DNA of 64,000 nt. It comes from Larix kaempferi (taxonomy: Eukaryota > Streptophyta > Pinopsida > Pinales > Pinaceae). Of the stretch, positions 10,061 through 21,706 are shown piece after piece (the stretch's first letter is position 1; every line of letters begins with the position of its first letter). The notes under the pieces are model-generated. The model was given only the letters and a program-made list of their open reading frames with translations, was not told where the DNA came from and made no database searches. The translations under genes were made by a program, and so were the position numbers. The stretch covers positions 806,001 through 870,000 of the forward strand of contig BSBM01000442.1 of the NCBI GenBank assembly GCA_027924585.1, written 5' to 3'.

Positions 10061-11638
10061 CTTCTCAACTTCCTCGTGATTTAAACAACAATGCAAGATT
10101 GAATTGATTCATTGGTGATACAAAGTGTCTCCAATTATTATATAGTTCTTGGCTTGATGGATAATAACATTGTTCATAATGCAATAAGTGAGAAGGGAAC
10201 CACCGAGTCTAAATATATAATAGGATATATCCATACCAAGGGTCTGAAGAGACAATGAGGAATAAAGTTTCATATGTCAAGGACTTTTCTACTGGAATAT
10301 CCTCCTTATCTCTTAGTATCTCAAACATTAACTTAGAAATAGCTAAGGACTTCTTGGATTTAGATGCGACAAACTAAAAATCAAATTCTTGGAGGATGAC
10401 CATCCATTTCAAATATAATTCCCCTCGATTATGCATCAATTTAGAATATGTTGCATAGAATTAGAGTCCTCCAAAACAAGTGTACATCTAAGAAGGATAT
10501 AGTGTCTAAATCTTGGACAACATGCACTACTTCCAATACCAATTTGTTGATGTGGAAATATCTCAAATCATGATTGACAATACCTTTCTCAAGTAGTAGA
10601 TCACATTTTCTTGTTTCTATTCATCTTCTTGGATCAATACCATGCCTATGGTTGGATTTGACACTACTAGGTATAACAAAACATCCTTGTTATCATTTCT
10701 GGAAGATGCAACCAAGGAGTAGACACAAGAGCAATTTTCAAGGCATCAAAGGATGATTGGGCTTAATTGTCCTAAACAAATGGAAACTCTTGTTTCAAAA
10801 GGCACATAAAACCTTTTTCAATATCAACATAGTTAGATATAAACCTTTATTTCCCTTGCAAACCCTTCAGTTGTATGATTGTGTGCAGGGGATGTAATTG
10901 AACAATCATTTCCACCTTGAAGGGATAAACCATCATCCCATAATTGGATATAATGAACCTAAGAAATCTCCCAGAAATAGCACAAAATGTGGATTTTTGT
11001 GGGTTTAATTGAATGTTATAATAACAACACCAATAGAAAACTACTTGTAGCTGAACTAGATGTTTTGTCCACTTTCAAGAGTGAGAAACTAAATCATCTA
11101 GATAAGCCTAAAAAGTGTGTTTAATATAATGAAAAGCATAGGACATGACCCACTGAAATGTGGCTTTAGTACTTTTAGACCAAATGACATCTTTCAATAA
11201 ACAAACATTCCCCAAGTACAGATAAAGGTTGTTTTATGCTAGTCTTCAGGTCAAGTTTGAATCAATCATCAATAATATGATAAATGAATTCGGGTTGGAT
11301 AGTTGTATTTTGAACAAGATTCATTCAAATACCTAAAATTAGCACAAAGTTGAATCAAACCATGTTTCTTATCACTAGAATAGGATTGGATACCCATTCC
11401 GTGAAGGGGAGGGATATATGAAGCTAACATGGAGCAAGTTATCCACCTCTTATTTAATGATAGATGATTTCTTCGGGTTAACTGGCCTAGTATTTTTCCA
11501 AATTGGTTGACATTATCATACATTTTAATCTCATGTTCAATGATCCAGGGATCAATTCCAGACACTTCTTTATAGGACCAAGCAAAAACATCTCAAAATT
11601 CTTTAAAAAGGGTTGTGCACTCCTCAAATTCTTGGAAA
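10061..11638 (-). pseudogene. Gypsy reverse transcriptase (copy A)
   Basis: The frame at 11565-11269 gives SGIDPWIIEHEIKMYDN, the RT entry block, and SDKKHGLIQLCANFRYLNES, matching the RT R-V-C-V-D-F-R-D-L-N motif with C-V-D altered to C-A-N. Further left, near 11100, another frame preserves AYLDDLVSHS, so the Y-L-D-D catalytic box itself survives. The RNase H region up to the integrase is scrambled. The segment starts exactly at the copia D insertion point. Confidence 0.8.
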
Positions 11639-12263
11639 TGTTGATTTTTCTTAGCAATTAGATGTTTTAAATTTTTTATAACTTTTCTATCACATAAACA
11701 TAAAATGCATGCATAAAAGGATCACTGAAAGAAGCACATCCATAGTAGACACAATGTTTACCCTAGGAAAACCCTGTCATGGGAAAATCCCAACAACTTC
11801 TCTAGATAAGATTCTTCAACAAGATACAATGTCAAATCTTGTGCTCGAAACTAATTACATAAACATAATAATTATATACAAAAAATATAGAGAATTACCT
11901 CTGAATAGGTGTGGCCAAAGAGAGAGAGAGAGAGAGATAGTCTGATAGCCCCAAATATTATGCTTCTTGTGTTCCTCACTTGTCCTCCTAGAGAAGTGCA
12001 CATCACTTGAGAGAGAGATGTGCTTGCTTGATGTCAAAATGAAGTGTGGAAATACTTTATTTATATTCTTCTTTTCACTAGAAGTTTCCACAATTAGGTT
12101 GGCTTGACTTTTATTTAATCTTTAATTTATCTTTCAAGCCGACTTGTCATTTTCTCTTCTAGGTCAATTTACCCATTTCATTGGGTTAGTTGTGCTCTTC
12201 ATTTCTTTCCACTTTCTCTAGGACTTCTTAAGAATTTATTTTGATGCTACACAAACATCAACA
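11639..12263 (-). repeat. Copia D 3' LTR
   Basis: 625 bp, starting TGTTGATTTTTCTTAGCA and ending ACAAACATCAACA on the plus strand. It aligns along its whole length with 16574-17205. It contains a GA microsatellite near 11920-11937 that is shorter in the other LTR. Confidence 0.9.
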
Positions 12264-12276
12264 CTCCCTCTTAGAG
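12264..12276 (-). other. Polypurine tract of copia D
   Basis: The plus strand reads CTCCCTCTTAGAG immediately inside the left LTR; the minus strand therefore carries AAGAGGGAG next to the 3' LTR, as in the other copia elements of this window. Confidence 0.8.
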
Positions 12277-12714
12277 AGGAATGTATTCTTCTTACACAAA
12301 ATTCAACATTGCTTGTCTTGTGGAAGTTCTTCTTCAATGTTCTTTGGGGATGATATTATTCTTTCGTTTCCTTCTGTTGAATTCTTCTTGTTGACTTCTG
12401 GAATATTCTACAGTATAAACAAGTTCTCTGTGAGATTTCCATCTTCCGTGATGTTCTCCAAGGCCCAACCACTTCCAAAGTGGATTCTTTCTTCTTCATT
12501 GTCCCACTGTACCCCACTAGCCAAGTATATGGCTATTTGACCTCTCCAAGAGGTTTGAATGTTCCCCAATAGTCTTGACTATAACTCAATCGAGTATTTG
12601 ATAGTCACTGATAGTCTCAGATACCTTGACTATTGTATGATAATCATATGAGGTCTTGACTATGTCTCTGCTCATGTGGGTGCACTCCACATGAGATACT
12701 ACAATCCCTGGCTG

Positions 12715-12881
12715 TCTGAGTCATGTACAATGACTAACTGGTATTTGAGCCATGTACCACTACATGAATTAGAAATGTCTAAGTCAGGTATTACTGCATG
12801 ACTTATCGATGCTTGATTCATGTACCACTGCATGACTTATTGGTGTCTGAGTCATGTACCACTGCATGACTAACTGGTGGG
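12715..12881. repeat. Five-unit 34-bp minisatellite in copia D 3' region
   Basis: Units begin at 12715, 12746, 12780, 12814 and 12848 with the core TGAGTCATGTACCACTGCAT and then GACTTATTGGTGTC. The last two units are most alike. The array lies between RNase H and the polypurine tract, so it belongs to the element's 3' untranslated part. Confidence 0.85.
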
Positions 12882-13139
12882 GGGGGAATGACTACCCTCT
12901 AATTCCCATGGAGAAACATCAACAGTCCCTCTCAGTGAGGGGATTCATTCTGTACTACATCAAGCTTGTCTAAGAAGTACTCAAAATTTATTTTAAACAG
13001 AGGCTTAGTAAGTATATCAAAAATCTTCTCATCCGTGGATATGTACTGGAGTTGCACTGCTCCTTTATGCACTATGTATCAGATATAATTGATTAATAAA
13101 ATTCTAAATCCTTACTAATTTTCATATTGCAATACTGGT

Positions 13140-14100
13140 TGCAATATGATCTATCTTTTTTGTACTGAGTGCCCCTGATGACTGCTTTCCTGGTAAAATA
13201 GGATATCATAACTGATCTCAGACTGGAGCAACATCCCTAATGTGCTCTTTCTCCTATACTGCACTCTTCACCCTAGTTAGATTCCATATATCCTTGTAGA
13301 TTTATTTCTCTGTTCGAGACATATCTGAGTCCATATCCAACTGTACCATGTAGGTACCTCAACACATGCTTTGCTACTATCAAATGTACATGTGTAGTCT
13401 TAACCATGTACTGAATCAAAGTGTTCACTGTAAAGCATATATCTGGTCTGGTGTTAACCATATACATCAAGGATCCAATCATCTGTCTGTATATCATGGG
13501 ATCCCACTAGATTTGAAGAAGAGTCACTTGACATCTTCATATTCATCACCATTGGTGTGGCCATGGACTTATAGTCCATCATCCCAAATCTCTTCAGGAT
13601 CTCTACTATGTATTTTCCTTGACCGAGGAAAACCTCATTTGGTTTGTACCTCTAATCACAAGAATCATGCCAAGGTTCTCAAGTTCTATGATATGATCCC
13701 TCTTGGATTACTTCTTGTGTATGCTATGTTCTAGTCACTCCCTCTGAAATGGAGCTTTCTGCTCCCTCTGTATCTAGAGATCTTGCATTCTCTGCATCTG
13801 GATGTCTTGCACAAGGGTGACTTGCAACCTTCTCTATTGTTGATATTTTGTGTATCCATCTGTGTCATCTACCATAAAATGGGTCTGATATGAGCCTCTT
13901 GCTCTCAATATCACTGGATACTGAGATCCATCATCTTGAAATATGTGAGGAGCTCCCTCTTGCACTCATCCATGAGCTTCTCATCCCTTGTAAGAAACAA
14001 GTCATGCACATATAGAAACCATATTCAAACTTGTATCAAGGATTGAGATCTACATCACTCTTGGTGAATACCAATCTCATCAAATAACTATCCATCATGA
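13140..14100 (-). pseudogene. Copia D reverse transcriptase and RNase H
   Basis: Minus-strand blocks in order: YVHDLFLT (the RT Y-V-D-D box with the first Asp changed to His), VFLGQGKYIVEILKRFGMMD, MATPMVMNMK, then the frame at 13497-13273 with YRQMIGSLMYMVNTRPDICF and AKHVLRYLHGTVGYGLRYVS, leading into RNase H. Several stops and frameshifts occur and the RNase H catalytic segments are not preserved. Length and order fit the C-terminal third of a copia polyprotein. Confidence 0.85.
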
Positions 14101-14123
14101 CATACCATGCCCTGGGTGCCTGC

Positions 14124-14610
14124 TTAAGTCCATACAAGGCATTCTTCATAACTAGAAGGTTCTTCATCAATGATGTCACTGATCAGTGCCATGTAGCTAG
14201 AATATTGTCGAGGTCTTTTTCTTTCTATGAAAGACCTACTAGGAGCACCATACTTGTATGTATCCTGGAACGTGCTCCGAAACCATGTCGGTCTCTTCTT
14301 AGAGAATACCATCTCTCTAGGTGGGTCCACAATACATCTCTCTAGGTGGGTCCACCGGTGCTTTTGGCTCTACTATCTCATCGTGATCTTCTGGAATATG
14401 TTCTTCTGGAGTAGAGTCTTCTACACTTATCTTATTTGGAGCTTCAGGCTCCTCACAGTCCTCATCCATGAGAGAATTCCTTGATTTGCTGAAGGTTGTA
14501 TCTTCGTCAAATGTCACATCCTTGCTGATCTCAATTTTTTTTTTGTCTTGGGATGTAGATTCTATACGCCTTTGAAATCTTAATGTACTCTTCTTTTCTA
14601 AAGGTCCCAT
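14124..14610 (-). pseudogene. Copia D integrase-to-RT linker
   Basis: The frames at 14610-14317 and 14330-14124 hold an acidic, Pro/Glu-rich linker (ISKDVTFDEDTTFSK, EEPEAPNK) followed by KRPTWFRSTFQDTYKYGAPS and [20 protein letters not shown]. This is the stretch between integrase and RT in copia polyproteins. A 24-bp direct duplication near 14310-14360 (ATCTCTCTAGGTGGGTCCAC twice) disturbs the frame between the two parts. Confidence 0.75.
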
Positions 14611-14620
14611 CTTCAGGAAT

Positions 14621-15149
14621 CTTGTCCTCCATTATCTGGTGAGAACACTTGATCTGAGCATAACTGTCGTACTAGATACTTCTGGGTAAGTCTTGAACAA
14701 TGATCATTGCTTTCATAACAGAAATGTCCACAAAGGTTAACCCGTATTAATTTAACAGTTATACTATTCATCAATAAAATTACAATTCAATTTAAATAAA
14801 TAACACTTATTTCACAAAACATTAGATACTTATATTTGCTTGTTTGGTTGACTCCCTCTTGACCCCTGCCTCCTAGCAGAGATCACCGAGGTTCTAGAAA
14901 TTTGATATTCTTCTTCATTAAGTTCTGAACTCCTGGAACTTGCTGAAAAATTTCATCCTTGGTCCTCATGTCTCCTAGATGCACTAGATCCAATATCTCC
15001 TTGGATCTACCTTCATAGTTTGGGAAATATCCCTTCGCATTATCTGCAAACTTCATTATGCTTCACTTGAATCTAGTGAATACGAGACTTCTCCTACTCT
15101 TTAACTTCATGCTTGGAATTGTTTCCAAGTTCCTTCTGAAGAATTTATA
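14621..15149 (-). other. Copia D interior, domain not recognised
   Basis: Where protease and integrase core should lie, only about 0.5 kb remains and no HHC zinc finger or D,D,E block could be found. A deletion is inferred. A fragment reading VVDSDAS near the gag end may be the protease active site (D-S-G-A changed to D-S-D-A). Confidence 0.5.
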
Positions 15150-16066
15150 TAACATGTCAATTGCTTAGAAGCATCACTATCCACCACTCTCTTGAGTGAT
15201 AGTAATTAAAGGATGAATTATTCATCTGATGCTTCCCTTGACTTCTTGTATGAAGTAGGCTCATCATCATCCACCATATGAGCATGATGCTTCCTTTTTC
15301 CCTTTTTGTTCTCTTGAGTGCAATTTCTTGCATAGTGTCCCAACTTGTTACAGTTGTAACACCTTATCTTGGACATATCCTTCTTGTTCTATGATATTGG
15401 TATTCTATCAGTATTCTTGGTAAAATTTCTACCTTTTCCTCTTCTTGCATGAGCTACAAGTGCTTGATTTTATTCATCATTTGTCTTCTGCATATTGGAG
15501 ATCAACCTTGCCTCTTCTTGAGTGCAATTTGTCCGTGGCTTGTCAAACTTGGGTAGCTTTTTCCTTGCACAGATACCTTGAACAAACACATCCCAAGAAG
15601 AGGGAAAACCATTCAATGTTGTCAACATGAGCTCTTTCTCTTCTATAGTATCTCCATTAGTTTCTAGTTGATCCTTTATCTGAGAAACCCTTGTAAAGTA
15701 AGAGGACACCATCTTTGACTCGTTCATCATCACATTCCTTAACTGATGTATGAACACTAAATTTCCACTAGTATTCTTGCTTTCATATAATCTTGCTAAG
15801 GCCTCAAACATTTCCTTAAGAGTCTTTAATTTTGACACACGAGGGATGAATTAGTCCTTGATTGAATCAGATAGAATTCTTTTTGCTCTGACCATATTCT
15901 TCTTGTACTTTGCTTTAGCCCCCTCTTCTTCTAGTTCCAGGGTATCTTCTTTGACATAATATAAGAGATCATTCTCTTCTAGAATGAGAAGTATCCTGTG
16001 CTTCCAAGATATGAAGTTATCTGCTCCATCCAATCTATCCTCAACCCTTAGATTGGTTGTCATTTT
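15150..16066 (-). pseudogene. Copia D gag
   Basis: The likely start is the ATG at 16066 (MTTNLRVEDRLDGADNF), matching the N-terminus of the copia F gag. A single frame then runs through FEALARLYESKNTSG, VSSYFTRVSQIKDQ, TLNGFPSSWDVFVQGI and an intact zinc knuckle CYNCNKLGHYARNC. Only a few in-frame stops interrupt it, the first just after SDSIKD near 15848. The N-terminal gag domain and CCHC nucleocapsid motif show its role in particle assembly and RNA packaging. It is the best-kept part of copia D. Confidence 0.85.
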
Positions 16067-16561
16067 GTCAAAACTGAGATTTGACCTAGAAACCCTAGTA
16101 GAAGATAGGTCAAAAATGAAATTTATCAAATGAAAAATATGATCCCAAGGAAATATGCACCCTCCTAGGGTGAGTTGGAGATCACTTCTTTTCAGTCAGT
16201 TATGTGGATAGAACAACTCAAAAATGGAAACCCTAGATTCTTGGTTCCAATGGTTATAAGGTCAAAACTGAAATTTCTTGTATTTGAGATCTGTTTCCAC
16301 AGATAGATGCGCCCTCCTAGGGAGAGTTCAACGATGCTAAGATCAATCCCAATCCGTGGATAGAAATGCTTAAAATTGGAAGCCCTAGTTCTTGACCCCT
16401 AGCAAAAATTAGGTTAAAACTAAAAATTGCTTCCATAGAAAAGTGTGCCTTACTATGGCAAGTTTCAAGACACCGATTTGATGTCCAATATATGGATAGA
16501 TATACCCAAACTTGGAAACCCTAGTTTCCAGCTGTATTGGTAGTGGCTTCTATTTAGTCCT

Positions 16562-16573
16562 GCTCTAATACCA
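16562..16573 (-). other. Primer-binding site of copia D
   Basis: GCTCTAATACCA on the plus strand, that is TGGTATTAGAGC on the minus strand, directly abuts the right LTR. It differs by one base from the complement of initiator-Met tRNA 3' ends used by many plant copia elements. Confidence 0.85.
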
Positions 16574-17205
16574 TGTTGATTTTTCTTAACAGTTAGATGT
16601 TTTAACTTTTTATAACTTTTCTATCACATAAACATAAACTACATGCATAAAAGGATCACTGAAAGAAACACATCCACAATAGACACAATGTTTACCCTGG
16701 GAAAACCCTCTCATGGGAAAAAACCAACAACTTCTCTAGATAAGATTCTTCAACAAGATACAATGTCAAATCTAGTGCCCAACACTAATTACAGAAACAA
16801 AATAATGATATACAAGAAAGATGCAGAATGACCTCTGAATAGGTGTGCCCAAAGAGAGAGACAGATAGTACAATAGCCCCAAAGGTTATGCTTCTTGTGT
16901 TCCTCACTTTTCCTCCAAGAGACGTGTGCATCACTTGAGAGAGAGAGATGTGCTTGCTTGATGTCAAAATGAAGTGTGGAAACACTTTATTTATATTCTT
17001 GTTTTCACTAGAAGTTTCCATAGTTAGGTCGGCTTGGATTTTATTTAATATTTAATGTATCTTTTATTTATCTTTCAAGCCAACTTGTCATTTTTCCTTC
17101 TAGGGTCAATTTACCCATTTCATTGGGTTAGTTGTGCTCTTCATTTCTTTCCACTTTCTCTGGGAATTCTTAAGAATATATTTCGATGCTACACAAACAT
17201 CAACA
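16574..17205 (-). repeat. Copia D 5' LTR
   Basis: 632 bp, TGTTGATTTTTCTTAACA...ACAAACATCAACA, direct repeat of 11639-12263 with scattered substitutions and small indels. Confidence 0.9.
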
Positions 17206-18400
17206 TGCAAGAGAAATCAACACCCAATGAGAATGTTCTTGATTATTCCAAGTTTGATGCAAATAATGATAGGTATCATTTCTGAAATGTTGTCCAAATT
17301 ACCTTCTACAAACATATTCTATGTAATAATAGGTCATTGGAACCAATCAATATCTCCTATATGAATGAGGCTTCCATGGAGGACATTCTCAAGCTCGAGT
17401 AAATAATATATGCAATGATGCATATATTCCCAATGTTGTTTTGGATGTGACAACGCTTCCATCATCGATTCATTTGAGGGAAAAATGATATCTGAAAAGT
17501 CATTGGAAGGAGGAGAATCAATAGCCCAATTGGGTGAGGTATACCGATCGTGCTCCTCCTATAGGTGGATATTTTGATCAACATCTATGTAAGCCATCTG
17601 TATGGATTGATTTGAGTATAGATAATGCAATACTCAATCCCATATTATTAATCTCAACCATGCTAGGTAGAACCCATGGATATTTGTTGATGGTCATGAT
17701 GGGAACAAAAGATATGATGAAGATGGGGGAAGTACCAATGTAGAAAACTAGCCCCGGTAGAGTAAAAATACTAGTAAGAGATGAATATTTGAACATCCCA
17801 TGTCAATGATATCCTTAGTTCCTTCAGAATGATCGATAAACAGAACAATATATTTCACGTTGGATCTAGAGTCAGACATGTAGTAGTATAGTTGGTCTAT
17901 GGTATTAATTTTTCCTTCATGGGGAAAATGAATAATCCTAAAGATAGAAGAAATTATAGCTGTCATTTCATATGAACAATTTTGTCCCATAAGAATGTTA
18001 TGGTCAAGCGGTGCATTAACCTCTTCTACTTCAATCAAGACAATCTTTCTCCCTAGTGTGACTGGAAAGGCAATGATGATTTTGTGTGATTTTAAAGAGT
18101 GACAGTTGAAATATTTCAACAATGTGGATGATGGAGTTAGCTCTGGTCATCCCAAATCTCTCTAGCAAGTTAATGGCAGGACATAGGTAGAGCCTCATTC
18201 ATCAATGACACTTTGAAATATGTTCATACCTTGCGATGATGATTGAATTTGAAACATGATAACGTGATGTACTCTTGAATATTCTTGGTTAATATCAAAA
18301 GTCAATAGAGGAGAATATGTAAGGTCAACTCCAACAATTACCTTGAACGATGCTTGTCATTGCAGTGGAAATATTTGTAGCACTTCGAGAGCCAACATTG
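17206..18400 (-). pseudogene. Gypsy A protease region
   Basis: The minus-strand frame at 18122-17748 reads TLGRKIVLIEVEEVNAPLD, NILMGQNCSYEMTAI and IFRIIHFPHEGKINTIDQL, the block that follows the retropepsin active site in Tat-like gypsy polyproteins. Upstream (18380-18120) other frames give TFDINQEYSRVHHVIMFQI and VIDEG..TYVLPL, where the D-x-G active-site region belongs. The part next to 17206 continues into the RT of copy A across copia D and aligns inversely with 18430-18870 of copy B. Confidence 0.7.
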
Positions 18401-18427
18401 CATAAGGGGTTTGGGAAATATCTTTTA

Positions 18428-19303
18428 CTATACTATAGTTTTAATATGTTCAAGCATTGGGATTACGTGTCGATTGAAACAAGGTTTCTTTAGGAAGTAT
18501 AGATAATAACTCATTGGGTGGTCACTCATTGTGAAGAGAACCACTAGGATGAGGTCGAGAAGATTCAGTTTCTTAAGGTATGACCTTGGGATTATCATAA
18601 GTCCAAGTGTGAGTCTAAAGGTTGACATATTTATTAAACATAAATATGTTTGCAGTTGAGGTTTTGCGCCCTCTGTGGGAGGTTGCCTTGATTTCCTTGT
18701 TTGTCTAGGATATCTTGATTGGTTCCAATGCTCTATTCTTACATAGAGCATGTTTCCAGAATGTACTTTGGAAAGCATTTTGAAAATGATACCTCTTGAT
18801 ATCTCTGTCAAGCTTGGCATAGTCGAGAACATTCTCATTGATGCTAATTTTTCTTCCCAAAAAATTAAGGAGTACACAACCATTTTTAAATAATTTTGAG
18901 ACATTTTAGCTTGTCCCTATGGAGAAATTCCTGGTATCAATCCCTAAGTAATTGAACATGAGATTAAAATGCACGATAATGCCAAACTAGTTTGGAAAAA
19001 TATTAATCTGGTCAACCTAATGAAAGTAGCTACCATCAAAGAAGAGGTGGAGAAGTTATTCTACGTTGGATTCATATATCTCTTCCCCTTGATGGAATGA
19101 CTATCCAATCTTGTTCCAATAGATAAGAAACAAGGTAAGATTTGAGTCCATATTGATTTCAGATATTTGAATACAGATTGTCCAAAATATATCTATCCAA
19201 CCCCATTCATTGATTATATTCTTGATGAATGCACTGGGAACACTATCTTTTCAATCATGGATGGTTTTTTTGGCTATAACTAGATTCATATTCAACCTAA
19301 AGA

Positions 19304-19384
<81 letters not shown>

Positions 19385-19403
19385 ATTTATGTGTCCTTAT
19401 GGT
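18428..19403 (+). pseudogene. Gypsy B RT entry segment
   Basis: Plus-strand frames give MIPLDISVKLGIVENILIDA, KIKEYTTIFK, IPGINP.VIEHEIKMHDNAK (the conserved P-G-I-D-P...V-E-H block), DSYISSP and TLSFQSWMVFLAITRFIFNL (the F-S-x-M-D-G-x-x-G-Y-N-Q-I region with Asp and Gly lost). A 75-bp AT microsatellite interrupts the palm region at 19306-19380. The open antisense frame over 18428-18904 is a shadow of this segment. Confidence 0.75.
19306..19380. repeat. (AT)n microsatellite, ~75 bp
   Basis: Uninterrupted ATATAT run embedded inside the gypsy B RT sequence; copy A has no such run at the equivalent place. Confidence 0.95.
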
Positions 19404-19408
19404 ACATT

Positions 19409-20124
19409 TGTAGGAATTCTAAATAGGTTCAAGACCATGATAGAATTCTAATAATCCTAGATCTAGAAGCAAAGAAGTCATCACAAGAATTATTAAGAGA
19501 TATGCATAAATAAGAAGAAATATTGAAGTAGAACCATGAGAGACAAAACTTAGTTGATGTAAATATAATCTCTATATTATTCAACAATTAGAATTAAATA
19601 TATAATACATCTCTTAGATATAATTCGAGTGCCTTAGAGGCAAGTTTGAAAATCCCACAAAAGGAAGGCTTACTAAAAGCAAAAAACACCCAATAGTGGC
19701 AACATCACTTTCCAACTCAGTCAAGGACCTCATGAATTAGCTAAATCAGATATGGAAACTAATGAGTGATGAAAAAGTAGTGAGGTGATGGATTTTGGAG
19801 AGAAAAATATGGAGGATGTGTTGGTAAAAAACTAGACAACTTTCCAAGTCCATAACGATGCCTAGCTTTATCCTTATCCACTGAAAAGCATAAAAAGGAC
19901 AAAACTGTGTAAAAGTAGGAATGCGCTTTACCAATTCTGGAAAATCATAAAAGAAGGTAGAATCTATCCAGAATCATTCTGAGGGTGCTCATGTGGATAA
20001 TGTTGACAAGTGTGAGCCTAAAAAGGAAATATGGGGTCAACTACCTACTCAAACACCTAGGAAAGTATCTAAAATGAATAATACTTTATATCCTAAGTCT
20101 ATATGGGTTTTTAATATTCTAACA
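19409..20124 (-). repeat. 3' LTR of the non-autonomous element
   Basis: 716 bp, TGTAGGAATTCT...ATATTCTAACA on the plus strand. It aligns over its full length with 20982-21701, roughly 6-8 % different by eye. Confidence 0.92.
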
Positions 20125-20521
20125 CCCCCATTAAGCCTGATTTAGCGAGCGTAAAATATGATGAGGGACTAGTTAACTATGGCCTATGGTCACCCTTTAC
20201 AAAAATTTATTAGTCCATGTAGGTGAGGAAAGAAGGAAAACCACTTGGGAATAAAACCTACCCTCAAAATCAACATGGAATACACCACAATGAGTCTCTC
20301 CAAACTCCAAGTAGGTGAGAAATTGGTCAAATGTCTGGAGTAACCTTCTTCTTGGGAAGAAGAGAAATGTGCTCACTAGACTTGAACTTCCTGAGATCAA
20401 GTCTAAATGAGACTTGATGATGTCCTCTATCTTCTGTGCAATTTTGAGAGTAAGTGCCAATAATCATGCAATGGATTAGAAGCATGACAGTAAGAACGAA
20501 TCCAACCACTCCAAACTGTAA

Positions 20522-20815
20522 TTATACCTCTATAACATCCAATGACACATCAAAAATAAAACCAAAGAGAGGTTTTGAGTGTGTATGAGATACAACAACT
20601 GGATGATGATCTTCAAAATTCGAATCGGAAGACATATGAGAGAACTGAGAGGTGTTTGCAACTTCTTGAGAAAATGTGCTAGCAACCATGTAGGAACTGG
20701 CAGGAGCATGGATAGTGGAAGTGAAAGCACAACTGACAACCTCACACTGTATACTGGACTTCCAAATAACCATTAGATCAACTTCTTGCACACCAATGAC
20801 TGGCAAAGGATCCAC
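20522..20815 (-). other. 97-codon open frame of unknown function
   Basis: Minus-strand frame MDPLPVIGVQEVDLMVIWKS... inside the non-autonomous element, starting about 160 bases downstream of its PBS. It lacks the copia or gypsy gag motifs I know, any zinc knuckle and any protease motif. A second overlapping frame (20745-20530) is also open, so openness alone is weak evidence. It could be a captured or remnant gag fragment, or chance. Confidence 0.3.
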
Positions 20816-20969
20816 AATATATGAAGTATGAAAGGAGAATAATGATGAGAGATGGAAATATCTGAGTTCTTCTTCAACAATAGATTTCTATCTTTTGATC
20901 TTCAGTACTTGCAAAACAAACCCTTTGAAATATTATACTGGAAGACTAATTTAATCAAGAGATCCCCAA

Positions 20970-20981
20970 GATCTGATACCA
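20970..20981 (-). other. Primer-binding site of the non-autonomous element
   Basis: TGGTATCAGATC on the minus strand directly beside the right LTR; 11 of 12 bases match the usual TGGTATCAGAGC. This fixes the element's orientation. Confidence 0.88.
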
Positions 20982-21701
20982 TGTAGGAATTCTAAATAGT
21001 TTCAATACCATGATATAATTCTAATAAGCCTAGATCTAGAAGCAAAGAAGTCCTCACAAGAATTACTTAGAGATATGCATAAATAAGAAGAAATATTGAA
21101 GTAGAACCACGAGAGACAAAACTCAATTGATGTAAATATCATCTCTATATTATTCAACAATTAGAATACAATATATAATACATCTCTTAGAGAGAATTCG
21201 AGTGCCTTAGAGGCAAGTTTGAAAAGCTTACAAAAGGCAGGCTTACTAAAAGCAAAAAGCCCCCAATAGTGGAAACATCACTTTCCAACTTAGTCAAGGA
21301 CCTCACGAATTAGCTAAATCAGATATGGAAGCTAAAGAGTGACGAAAAATCAGTAAGATGATGGATTTTGGAGAGAAAAATATGGAGGATGTGTTGGCAA
21401 AAGACTAGACAGCTTTCCAAGTCCATAAAGGCGCCTAGCTTTATCCTTATCCACTAAAAAGCAGAAAAAGCAGGACAAAACTGTGTAAAAGAAGGAATGC
21501 GCTCTTATCAATTCTGGACAGTCATAAAAGCAGGCAGAATCTATTCAGAATCATTCTGATGGTGCTCATGTGGATAATGATGACAAGTGTGAGCCTAAAA
21601 TTGCAATATGGGGCCAACTACCAAGTCAAACACCTGGGAAAGTATCTAAAATGAATAATACTTTATATCCTAAGTCTAGATGGGTTTTGAATATTCTAAC
21701 A
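20982..21701 (-). repeat. 5' LTR of the non-autonomous element
   Basis: 720 bp, TGTAGGAATTCT...ATATTCTAACA, direct repeat of 19409-20124; followed by the TSD copy ACATT. Confidence 0.92.
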
Positions 21702-21706
21702 ACATT

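Larger units (their letters stand above)
11639..17205 (-). mobile_element. Copia D, complete but decayed, inserted in gypsy A
   Basis: Two direct LTRs (11639-12263 and 16574-17205) bracket a 4.3-kb interior. The PBS complement lies beside the right LTR and the PPT beside the left, so the element reads right to left. Gag (16066-15150) comes first, then a short unrecognised stretch, then the linker, RT and RNase H (14610-13140). Most of protease and integrase is missing. Flanking 5-mers on the minus strand are TTGCA and TTTCC, a weak match suggesting a decayed TSD. Its landing site inside gypsy A is confirmed by alignment to copy B. Confidence 0.85.
8471..18400 (-). mobile_element. Gypsy copy A (minus strand), split by copia D
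   Basis: Reading leftwards on the minus strand the order is protease (18400-17206), [copia D, 11639-17205], reverse transcriptase (11638-10061), integrase (10060-9000), RNase H-like domain (8850-8480). Copy B on the plus strand aligns across the copia D insertion point, confirming that 17206 and 11638 were once adjacent. LTRs were not found. The junction with copy B is near 18400-18430, where the two copies meet head to head. Stops occur throughout. Confidence 0.75.
19409..21701 (-). mobile_element. Non-autonomous LTR retrotransposon, 2.3 kb, in gypsy B
   Basis: Direct LTRs at 19409-20124 and 20982-21701 flank an 857-bp interior. The TSD is a perfect ACATT at 19404-19408 and 21702-21706. On the minus strand TGGTATCAGATC abuts the right LTR (PBS) and a purine-rich AATGGGGG abuts the left LTR (PPT), so it is oriented right to left. 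The interior is too short for pol and shows no gag, protease or integrase motif, which fits a LARD/TRIM-like element moved in trans. It splits the RT of gypsy B between the FICPYGTF-like and SFGLKN blocks. Confidence 0.92.

Noticed and set aside
12715-12881. CRISPR-like array
   Set aside because: Units are contiguous degenerate tandem repeats without unique spacers, inside a plant copia element.
18428-18904. 158-codon minus-strand open frame as an antisense gene of gypsy B
   Set aside because: The same pattern appears opposite copy A, but the plus-strand frame matches the gypsy RT entry block (P-G-I-N-P...V-I-E-H), so the antisense similarity follows from sense conservation.
19210-19413. Open frame with an Ile-Tyr repeat
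   Set aside because: It is the translation of the (AT)n microsatellite inside the RT of gypsy B.
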